DNA of 11,017 nt from Solirubrobacteraceae bacterium. Its GTDB lineage: Bacteria; Actinomycetota; Thermoleophilia; Solirubrobacterales; Solirubrobacteraceae. Positions 6,909 through 11,017 of this stretch are shown in pieces (the first letter of the stretch is position 1; each line of letters opens with the position of its first letter). The position numbers and the translations under genes were made by a program. The notes under the pieces were generated by a model. The model was not told the DNA's origin. It did no database searches and saw only the letters and a list, made by a program, of their open reading frames with translations. The stretch lies in assembly GCA_030149625.1 (NCBI GenBank), contig JASLHP010000213.1, positions 1 through 11,017 on the forward strand, read 5' to 3'.

Positions 6909-7184
6909 ATGAGCACAATCAGCATCCGTGATCTACAGCGCAATACAAGTGGCGTCGTCGCTGACGTCGCCGAGTCCAAGCACACCGCTCTCGTCACACG
7001 ACACGGTGAGCCTATCGCTGCGCTGGTGCCAATCGATGCCCAGGATCTCGAGGACTATCTTCTCTCGAAGGTTCCGGGCTTCGCCGAGGACATGGCCGCT
7101 GCCGATCAGGCTCATGCAGATGGCAACGCGCGCTCGGCTGCTGATGTGTTTGCGGAGCTTGACGCGCAAGACACTGAGCAATAG
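6909..7184 (+). CDS. Phd/YefM-family antitoxin
   Basis: The 91-aa protein has the Phd/YefM layout. The N-terminal DNA-binding half reads ISIRDLQRNTSGVVADVAES (4-23), then the conserved strand TALVTRHGEPIAALVPID (26-43). The acidic C-terminal half (DLEDYLLSKVPGFAEDMAAADQ and onward, 46-91) would wrap and neutralise the toxin. Such antitoxins also repress their own promoter, and more strongly together with the toxin. I chose ATG 6909 because the promoter at 6845-6873 excludes the upstream ATG at 6861 and because MSTISIRDLQ is the usual opening. The RelE-type toxin gene starts 31 bp downstream on the same strand, as expected for a two-gene operon. The gene appears intact. Confidence 0.88.
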   Translation: MSTISIRDLQRNTSGVVADVAESKHTALVTRHGEPIAALVPIDAQDLEDYLLSKVPGFAEDMAAADQAHADGNARSAADVFAELDAQDTEQ

Positions 7185-7215
7185 CGCCAACGCGCAGGAA
7201 GCTGGGTCGTCATAG

Positions 7216-7503
7216 ATGACCGACCCTCTGAGCAACATCGAGCTTGCTCCGCGCGCGATCCGTGACCTGAAGAACCTGGACCGCCAGACCCGAAAGCGGG
7301 TGCAGCAGGCATTCCAAGCGCTGGGGGCGGGTGCCGAGAACCTCGACATCAAGCCAGTGGCTGGACACGCCCCCTGGCGTCGCCTGCGCGTCGGCGAGCA
7401 GCGTGTGCTCTACCGCGAACTCGCCGCGGACGCCGACGCACGCTATCTGGTGGCACGAGTCATCGACCGTCGCGACCTACACCGCGCTATCGACAAGCTC
7501 TGA
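7216..7503 (+). CDS. RelE/ParE-family toxin
   Basis: The 95-aa protein has the compact RelE/ParE fold signature. It opens IELAPRAIRDLKNLDRQTRKRVQQAFQAL (8-36, strand then helical hairpin). Then come DIKPVAGHAPWRRLRVGEQRVLYRE (44-68, the beta-sheet core with basic residues) and a final YLVARVIDRRDLHRAIDKL. RelE members cleave ribosome-bound mRNA whereas ParE members poison gyrase; the sequence does not decide between them. The basic RRLRVGEQR and VIDRRDLHR runs resemble mRNA interferases. It follows the Phd-type antitoxin by 31 bp, and an AGGAAG about 15-20 bp upstream of ATG 7216 is a weak ribosome binding site. Repeat R2 begins 16 bp after the stop, so antitoxin, toxin and repeat look like one unit. 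Confidence 0.88.
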   Translation: MTDPLSNIELAPRAIRDLKNLDRQTRKRVQQAFQALGAGAENLDIKPVAGHAPWRRLRVGEQRVLYRELAADADARYLVARVIDRRDLHRAIDKL

Positions 7504-7519
7504 GCCCAGGCCAACAACC

Positions 7520-7585
7520 TGGTTTGTTTGCCGACCAGAAAAATGGGCGAAACTTGGCTGTGCGCAAACCACGCGCTAATGGCTG
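7520..7585 (+). repeat. dispersed structured repeat, copy R2
   Basis: The core 7520-7571 has perfect 7-bp inverted ends, TGGTTTG (7520-7526) and CAAACCA (7565-7571). A second inverted repeat is nested inside: GTTTGCC near 7526-7532 against GGGCGAAAC near 7545-7553. Over about 64 aligned columns R2 and R3 differ at seven positions by my hand alignment. Similarity extends beyond the core to about 7585. Confidence 0.85.
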
Positions 7586-7623
7586 CGCCGGCGATCCAGA
7601 TTGGCTGCCCCGTAGCGGAGTGC

Positions 7624-7632
7624 TGGCATAAT
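7624..7632 (+). promoter_or_regulatory. extended -10 promoter of the Abi-alpha-like gene
   Basis: TGGCATAAT is an extended -10 element (TG, one base, then CATAAT). It ends six bases before the GTG at 7639, so the transcript would begin at or within a base or two of that codon. The -35 region is weak (TTGGCT at 7601-7606, 20 bp away). Confidence 0.5.
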
Positions 7633-7638
7633 CGAACC

Positions 7639-8276
7639 GTGAGCGACGAAGTCGAGCTAGCAGCCGGGTCGATTGAAGCGGCATTGAGCGTTGCGGTTCG
7701 TGAGGCGGGCATCCTTGCGCCCGTTAAGGGGTTCATGGAATACCTCGCCAGCGTGGTCACTACCGACGCCAGGCGACCCTCGCCCGCGAGGCAACGCTGG
7801 CCGCGGAGAAGATCAGGGCGCTTGACCTACCCGTGACCTCGGTGGAGGACTCTGTCGTTCTTAGGATCCTCGAAGATGGTTCGTGGGCCGATGACGACGA
7901 CATGCAAGTTGCGTGGGCGAATCTGCTGGTTAATGCGCTCACCAAGGACACGCCCGAGGTTCACGCGGCTTTCCGGGTCGTTCTTGGCGAACTAGAGCCG
8001 GTTGAGGCCCGGACGCTCGATCGGCTCGCGGAGCTCGCTGACTTCTCGGTGTCACCCGAAGCACAGCAATTCAAGCCGGTCCAGCTTGAAGGTGAGGGCG
8101 CAACTGGCCCTCACCTTGACAACCTGGTGCGGGTTGGCCTGCTCCGCTACACACGGATCATGCCGACCACGATCGGAAGTATCAGCGACACGGGCGCGTC
8201 GGTCTCAGGCGCCACCTTCACAGACTTTGGCTGGGCCTTTGTGAAGGCGTGTCGTGAGCCGCCTCAGGACAACTAA
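7639..8276 (+). pseudogene. Abi-alpha/DUF4393-like gene split by a frameshift
   Basis: Two overlapping frames together make one protein of about 212 residues. The first, from GTG 7639, reads VSDEVELAAGSIEAALSVAV and on to GFMEYLASVV. Near 7756-7760 the coding signal passes to the frame that reads HYRRQATLAREATLAAEKIR and then a typical DUF4393/Abi-alpha core: EDSVVLRILEDGSWADDDDM, QVAWANLLVNAL, HAAFRVVLGELEPVEARTLDRL. The shift equals one missing base. The second frame has a stop at 7725-7727 and no ATG, GTG or TTG until 7833. No slippery heptamer is visible at the junction, so a mutation or an assembly error is likelier than programmed frameshifting. Initiation at GTG 7833 would give a 147-aa truncated form. 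Abi-alpha proteins are linked to abortive infection, but their mechanism is not established. Family assignment is from remembered motifs. Confidence 0.65.
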
Positions 8277-8299
8277 ACGCTACAGACCCTTGGTCGCAC

Positions 8300-8626
8300 C
8301 TAGCTGCTTGCACTGCGGCGTGCGGCTCGTCTCGACATCTGGACTAGCGCGATGGCGACCACATAAAAGACGGCTCCCACCCCTTGAAAACCGCCGAAGA
8401 TGAAGAAAAGAGCCATCGCTGGCAATGCCGCCCAATACCACGGTGACTTCACCTGATCGCGCCAGGACGCTGTGCGCCATGTCGGGTCGTTCGCCGCTTC
8501 TTTCGCCTCGCTCGCCCATCGTTCGGTGAGCCGCTGATCCCACGGCGTCGTGGACGCATTCGAGGTCACGCTCCGTAGGGTGTCAGCGGACCCCGAGCCT
8601 TTGGAGGCGGAGGACTCCATATGCAC
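8300..8626 (-). CDS. small two-helix membrane protein of unknown function
   Basis: A 108-aa frame. About 60 hydrophilic, Ser/Thr/Glu-rich residues (including TTPWDQRLTERWASEAKEAA) precede two closely spaced hydrophobic segments, WYWAALPAMALFFIFGGF and GAVFYVVAIALVQM. A basic tail, SRRAARRSASS, fits a cytoplasmic C-terminus by the positive-inside rule. I do not recognise the family. Start candidates are ATG 8626 and ATG 8620; neither has a clear ribosome binding site. It runs convergent to the Abi-alpha-like gene, with 23 bp between the stops, and repeat R3 begins 22 bp upstream, so any promoter must lie in or beyond R3. The amphipathic-free hydrophobic pattern supports a real gene more than chance. 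Confidence 0.6.
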   Translation of the reverse strand: MHMESSASKGSGSADTLRSVTSNASTTPWDQRLTERWASEAKEAANDPTWRTASWRDQVKSPWYWAALPAMALFFIFGGFQGVGAVFYVVAIALVQMSRRAARRSASS

Positions 8627-8648
8627 TGCTGCGGCGTTCGGATGCGCA

Positions 8649-8713
8649 ATGGTTTGTTTGCCGACAAGAAAAGTGGCGAAACTTGCCTATGCGCAAACCA
8701 TGCGCTGATGGCC
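8649..8713 (+). repeat. dispersed structured repeat, copy R3
   Basis: The core 8649-8701 has perfect 8-bp inverted ends, ATGGTTTG (8649-8656) and CAAACCAT (8694-8701). GCGC occurs just outside both ends (8644-8647 and 8702-8705), extending the stem with one unpaired base. Inside, GTTTGCC pairs with GGCGAAAC with a one-base bulge. The copy has the same orientation as R1 and R2, and similarity continues to about 8713. Confidence 0.85.
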
Positions 8714-8751
8714 GCTCAGGCGGTCGATTTGGAACGCAGTGCGACGCATCG

Positions 8752-9423
8752 TTAGTCGACGATCGTGATATCTGCCTGCTCCGCGAGCTCCAACACCCTC
8801 TCGAGCCCACGTCCCACGGCCAATGGCAGCGGAGGCTCGACTATCCGGAGCTCCTGGCGCCGTACCCGGTCGCCAAACAACACAAACGCGTAGGAATCAT
8901 CGTAGTGGCGCGAGCGCCAGACGATGCCATCGGGCTTGGCGGGACAGTCGTGGAGCGCCTGACCCCACGCAGCGAGGGCGGGGTACTCATCCGCCTCGGA
9001 GTCGATCAGATGGGCGTGCGATGCGCCGATCCGGCGAAGGCCATTCCCATGCAACGAGGCAAGGCGCAATGGCCTGCTAGTCGCGAGGGTGGAGAGCATG
9101 AGCGGCACGAGACGAGCACGTCCTACCTGTCGGACGGCCGTACCGACAGGCACCGGGCGGAACACGGACTCAGCGATCGCACCAGCGTCATCCTGAGCGC
9201 AGTACACAGTGCCCACGATTCGCCTCCTGCTGCGCACGGGTCGAAACCGCCCCTCCGACGTGGTGCGGTTGAACTCGGTCGCCCCGAAACTCGTGTCGTG
9301 GCAGCGCACAATTGCGCGACCGGCGTCCCACTCGTGGATGAGCGGGTTCAGCGCATTGGGGTCTGGCGGTGCAGGAACGAGGGTGCTAGCCGGCAAGATC
9401 GCTGACTTCTCGACGTGCCGCAT
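8752..9423 (-). CDS. RES-domain toxin (NAD+-degrading family)
   Basis: With the ATG at 9423 the protein has 223 aa. The RES family core is visible: an N-terminal Arg region (AIVRCHD, Arg40), EFNRTTSEGRFRPV (50-63, with Arg59/Arg61), GTVYCAQDDAGAIAESVF (71-88, with Tyr74 and Glu85), and a C-terminal GIVWRSRHYDDSYAFVLFGDR. RES toxins of the MbcT/ParT/Res type phosphorolyse or otherwise destroy NAD+, or ADP-ribosylate a target, and are neutralised by an antitoxin with a DUF2384-type toxin-binding domain, which is encoded just upstream. The coding region overlaps the antitoxin gene by 38 bp, implying translational coupling. Other starts are TTG 9477 and TTG 9396. The catalytic residues appear intact, but their exact roles are assigned by pattern only. 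Confidence 0.82.
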   Translation of the reverse strand: MRHVEKSAILPASTLVPAPPDPNALNPLIHEWDAGRAIVRCHDTSFGATEFNRTTSEGRFRPVRSRRRIVGTVYCAQDDAGAIAESVFRPVPVGTAVRQVGRARLVPLMLSTLATSRPLRLASLHGNGLRRIGASHAHLIDSEADEYPALAAWGQALHDCPAKPDGIVWRSRHYDDSYAFVLFGDRVRRQELRIVEPPLPLAVGRGLERVLELAEQADITIVD

Positions 9424-10147
9424 CGATGATGGCGTCGGGCTGCTCGTCAAGGAGGTCAACCGGGCGTCTACCTCCAAGCCAGCTTGTCGGCGTCGCGAAC
9501 CAGAGCGCCACCTGCCAATCGGTGATGTGAGGATCAGAGCGCAACCAGCCGATTGTCGGTCCGATCACCGACTTCGGTTTGCCCTCCGCACTGAACTGGA
9601 ACCCCGGATATAGAAGCTCATCTCGGACGGGAACCGCCACCAGGCGGTTCTCCGCTCGCCAGCGATTCGCGAGCGCAGCTCGATTTGACGCTCGTGACTC
9701 CGCCAAGTCCGCAACCTCGTGGCTACGTAGGGCACCGAACTCATCGAGCAGCGCGCTCCGCGCCTCCGCATTTCGTCGTGCCTGCAGAACTGCGGCCGGT
9801 GTAGGGACGGCGATGCTCTGGGGCATGAGCGCGTCCACGAGCCGGTCCGCCGCACGGCCGTGCGCGACGAGGTTTCGGAAGGCGCTCAATGTCGCCATCG
9901 TCGGAGCGTCCACTGTTTCCTCGTGCTCTGCGGTAGCAAGAGCCGTCATCAGCGTGAGCAGTGCCGAGGTCTTTCCGGTCCCCCTTCGACCGAAGATGAT
10001 CTGGGTGTGATGCTCCGTAGCCTGCTGAATGCTTTCCGCCGTCAGCTGCAGCACGCGCTCGACCGCCTCCGGCGAGAGCTTCGCCTCCTCCGCGACGTGA
10101 CCGATGAGCTCTGGTTGGACGGTGACAGTAGCCACAGTGATCGACAT
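9386..10147 (-). CDS. RES-partner antitoxin with N-terminal P-loop
   Basis: The 253-aa protein has a familiar C-terminal part. A helix-turn-helix-like segment, SALLDEFGALRSHEVADLAE (131-150) and SRASNRAALANRWRAENRLV, is followed by LYPGFQF (179-185). A toxin-binding tail, WQVALWFATPTSWLGGRRPV and DLLDEQPDAIIDAARREV (211-248), resembles the MbcA/ParS/DUF2384 domain of RES antitoxins. The first 110 residues are unusual: after helical segments, IIFGRRGTGKTSALLTLM carries a perfect Walker A motif (Gly53 to Thr60), as in P-loop ATPases. No Walker B was found before the antitoxin part, so it may be a truncated ATPase piece fused in frame. It is followed by the toxin gene with a 38-bp overlap. The ATG at 10147 lacks a ribosome binding site; TATACT (10154-10149) sits directly before it, and GTG 10135 is an alternative leaderless start. 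Confidence 0.8.
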   Translation of the reverse strand: MSITVATVTVQPELIGHVAEEAKLSPEAVERVLQLTAESIQQATEHHTQIIFGRRGTGKTSALLTLMTALATAEHEETVDAPTMATLSAFRNLVAHGRAADRLVDALMPQSIAVPTPAAVLQARRNAEARSALLDEFGALRSHEVADLAESRASNRAALANRWRAENRLVAVPVRDELLYPGFQFSAEGKPKSVIGPTIGWLRSDPHITDWQVALWFATPTSWLGGRRPVDLLDEQPDAIIDAARREVSDLAG

Positions 10148-10148
10148 G

Positions 10149-10165
10149 AGTATAGCAAGCTTGCT
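10149..10165 (-). promoter_or_regulatory. candidate promoter/operator of the RES antitoxin-toxin operon
   Basis: A perfect 12-bp palindrome, AGCAAGCTTGCT (10154-10165), overlaps by one base a TATACT box read on the minus strand (10154-10149), just before the antitoxin ATG. Antitoxins of this class commonly repress their own promoter through dyads at the -10 region. No convincing -35 box was found. Confidence 0.45.
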
Positions 10166-10180
10166 CTGCTAGATCATTAT

Positions 10181-10243
10181 GCCGGCCCAGCCGGCGTCCT
10201 GCGGTCCACCAGCAGGAGGGGTGCCGCAGGGCAGATCCTGCCC
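10181..10243. repeat. cluster of three inverted repeats between the 78-aa frame and the antitoxin
   Basis: Three potential hairpins lie side by side. GCCGGC occurs at 10181-10186 and 10190-10195. CCTGCGG plus CACC (10198-10210, two-base bulge) pairs with GGTGCCGCAGG (10220-10230). GGGCAG (10229-10234) pairs with CTGCCC (10238-10243). They could end transcription of the 78-aa frame or shield the operon from upstream read-through. The middle loop contains AGGAGG on the plus strand, but no plus-strand gene follows at a useful distance. Confidence 0.4.
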
Positions 10244-10261
10244 ACCTAGCGCCTCGGCACG

Positions 10262-10282
10262 GTTTGCGCGCAATGCGAACCC
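10262..10282. terminator. imperfect hairpin just beyond the 78-aa frame
   Basis: GGTTTGC (10262-10268) and GCGAACC (near 10276-10282) form a seven-pair stem with one G-T pair around a seven-base loop, directly beyond the stop of the 78-aa minus-strand frame. It may act as a terminator. The end GCGCGCAAACC on the minus strand is also shared with repeat R1, but no further similarity follows. Confidence 0.35.
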
Positions 10283-10287
10283 AATAT

Positions 10288-10524
10288 CTACGTGCAAATA
10301 GCGAGCGGTAGAACTTGGATTGCAGGTCCACTGATCGCGGGGTTCAGTGCCTTGATCGCCTCCTCTCCGAGCATGATTTCGGGCTGCTGCTTGGGAGCAG
10401 AGTCAGGATCCGCCTCAGAAGTTTCCTCTTGGTCCGGCGGCGCAATACGCCCCGCCACACGGGCCGCCTGTTCGGCGGCAGCCGGGTCCAAGCTCCCCGC
10501 AAGGGTTGCCAGAAGCGTAAACAT
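10288..10524 (-). CDS. small protein of unknown function upstream of the RES module
   Basis: A 78-aa frame from ATG 10524. It begins with a hydrophobic stretch, MFTLLATLAGSLDP, continues with an Ala-rich helix (AAAEQAARVAGRIA), an acidic Pro-rich linker (PPDQEETSEADPDSAPKQQP) and an EEAIKALNPAISGP tail. I do not recognise it, and there is no clear signal peptide. A TAACAT box (10535-10530) ends five bases before the ATG, compatible with leaderless initiation. A GGGGA lies directly upstream but too close for a usual ribosome binding site. The frame runs in the same direction as the antitoxin-toxin pair and ends 140 bp before it, with hairpins between, so it is probably a separate transcript. 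Longer frame extensions upstream cross a strong hairpin and look non-coding. Confidence 0.45.
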   Translation of the reverse strand: MFTLLATLAGSLDPAAAEQAARVAGRIAPPDQEETSEADPDSAPKQQPEIMLGEEAIKALNPAISGPAIQVLPLAICT

Positions 10525-10608
10525 TCCCCATGTTACGGTCTGTCCCAATGCAGGAATCAACGCAGACGAAGGCCTTGCTGCCGGGTGGCTCGGCCGCGGG
10601 TGTGGGGG

Positions 10609-10641
10609 CAAACCGGCCCCCCTGAGCGGGGGGCCGGTTTG
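10609..10641. terminator. 14-bp perfect hairpin, probable terminator
   Basis: The left arm 10609-10622 (CAAACCGGCCCCCC) and right arm 10628-10641 are exact reverse complements around a five-base loop, TGAGC. No U-run follows on either strand. In GC-rich actinobacteria such stems often terminate without a U-tract. It lies 77 bp beyond the minus-strand frame ending at 10718 and before the 78-aa frame, so it would isolate them. Confidence 0.6.
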
Positions 10642-10717
10642 TCGGGAGCTGCTGCCGTCTGGACGGGAGCGGTTCGCGTCCGACGTTGCGGGGACTCGGA
10701 CTGGCCTCGGTCGTGCT

Positions 10718-10987
10718 TTATCCAGCGCGGCGCTTTCGCTGCGCTTCGTCCCCGCCGGCCTCGCCTTGCGGCGACACGGACGGGTCAAAATCGAGGAGCG
10801 CCGTAGCCCACCTGCGCACGCTGCCCGCGCGCTTTGGCTCGCTTGCCTGAGCCTGGTCGATGGCCCATGCTTCGCCCGCCTCGGCGGGGACGATGGCGAA
10901 GTCATCCGCGCTAGGACTGACTTCGGCGGCGGTAAGACGTAGGGTTTCGGCTCGCGTCTCGCCGCCGCTTCTGCGTTCGGTGAGAGG
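10718..10987 (-). CDS. coding-like frame without a standard start, possibly partial or broken
   Basis: The minus strand is open for 89 codons from just after a TGA (10990-10988) to TAA (10720-10718). The translation has the acidic, mixed composition of a real GC-rich protein: AETLRLTAAEVSPSADDFAI, EAGEAWAIDQAQASEPKRAG, RRWATALLDFDPSVSPQGEA. Its third codon positions are strongly G/C. The frame lacks an ATG, GTG or TTG in its first half, so it may be the 3' end of a gene interrupted by a frameshift near the window edge. I do not recognise it. A strong hairpin follows its stop, as expected for the end of a gene. The antisense frame on the plus strand looks like its shadow. Confidence 0.35.
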   Translation of the reverse strand, partial: PLTERRSGGETRAETLRLTAAEVSPSADDFAIVPAEAGEAWAIDQAQASEPKRAGSVRRWATALLDFDPSVSPQGEAGGDEAQRKRRAG

Positions 10988-10997
10988 TCAAGCCAGC

Positions 10998-11015
10998 GGC
11001 ACCACCGCCGGTGCC
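10998..11015. repeat. short hairpin at the right edge
   Basis: GGCACC (10998-11003) and GGTGCC (11010-11015) are perfect inverted repeats around six bases. The function is unknown and the window ends just after it. Confidence 0.25.
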
Positions 11016-11017
11016 TG

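Noticed and set aside
6548..6997. Minus-strand frame of about 149 codons covering R1 and the phd promoter
   Set aside because: It reads through the repeat (giving a run like FRPFIWSADQ that recurs at R2) and through the strong promoter on the other strand. It is probably spurious, apart from a short unassigned coding-like stretch around 6740-6840.
7443..7760. Minus-strand frame across repeat R2 with an FRPFFWSANK run
   Set aside because: The run is only the translation of the repeat. The frame overlaps relE and the Abi-alpha-like gene antisense.
7745..7770. Programmed -1 ribosomal frameshift in the Abi-alpha-like gene
   Set aside because: No slippery heptamer or clear downstream stem is visible at the junction. 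Mutation or sequence error is more likely.
6675..8713. Canonical integron attC sites
   Set aside because: Neither strand of the repeats shows the paired RYYYAAC and GTTRRRY cores at the ends, and no integron integrase is present here. Only the general cassette-like arrangement is kept as a hypothesis.
6675..8713. CRISPR array
   Set aside because: The repeats are about 0.8-1.1 kb apart with genes between them and are too long and too divergent for CRISPR repeats.
8683..9405. Plus-strand frame of about 240 codons
   Set aside because: It is antisense to the RES toxin, whose motifs are clear on the minus strand.
10255..10290. Fourth, inverted copy of the dispersed repeat
   Set aside because: Only the 11-base GCGCGCAAACC matches R1; the conserved centre and opposite end are missing. 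A simple hairpin explains it.
10292..10942. Plus-strand frame of about 216 codons at the right edge
   Set aside because: It crosses the 14-bp hairpin and is antisense to two better minus-strand frames. No domain is recognisable.
10600..11017. Structured RNA (tmRNA or RNase P RNA)
   Set aside because: The strong hairpin prompted a look, but none of the conserved tmRNA or RNase P sequence blocks that I know were found on either strand.

Overview
The window is GC-rich bacterial DNA with several GTG starts and few clear Shine-Dalgarno sites. Together with a winged-helix protein (1579-2262) resembling proteins I recall from soil Thermoleophilia/Solirubrobacterales, this suggests a high-GC actinobacterium. 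That placement is by recall and is tentative. No rRNA, tRNA, CRISPR array or transposase gene was recognised.

Left part (1-6139) is ordinary chromosome. In order it holds: an alpha/beta hydrolase running off the left edge (minus); a divergent glutathione S-transferase-like protein (plus); a winged-helix protein (minus); an Orn/Lys/Arg decarboxylase (plus); a cupin (minus); a HAD phosphatase/mutase (plus); and an ArsR-SRPBCC fusion regulator (minus). The regulator has a textbook promoter with a palindrome in its spacer. That promoter shows that the true start lies downstream of the longest reading frame. The HAD and ArsR stop codons abut exactly (TGATCA).

Middle and right part (about 6250-10530) is an accessory island of toxin-antitoxin and defence-like genes. 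It contains a decayed mazEF remnant, an intact phd/relE-type module, a frameshifted gene that looks like the Abi-alpha/DUF4393 family, a small two-helix membrane protein, and a RES-toxin/antitoxin pair on the minus strand. The RES antitoxin carries an unexpected N-terminal Walker A P-loop. A 78-aa unknown reading frame lies upstream of it.

The most interesting structure is a dispersed repeat in three direct copies (about 6675-6732, 7520-7585 and 8649-8713). Each copy has TGGTTTG...CAAACCA-type ends and a nested inner inverted repeat. They sit at module boundaries: directly after the mazF remnant stop, just after relE, and between the membrane protein and the RES module. The layout resembles gene-cassette units (module plus structured repeat), although the repeats do not show the canonical attC core and no integrase lies in the window. 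This is the best candidate for an undescribed element.

The right edge (10530-11017) has a 14-bp perfect hairpin and a coding-like minus-strand frame without a usual start codon.
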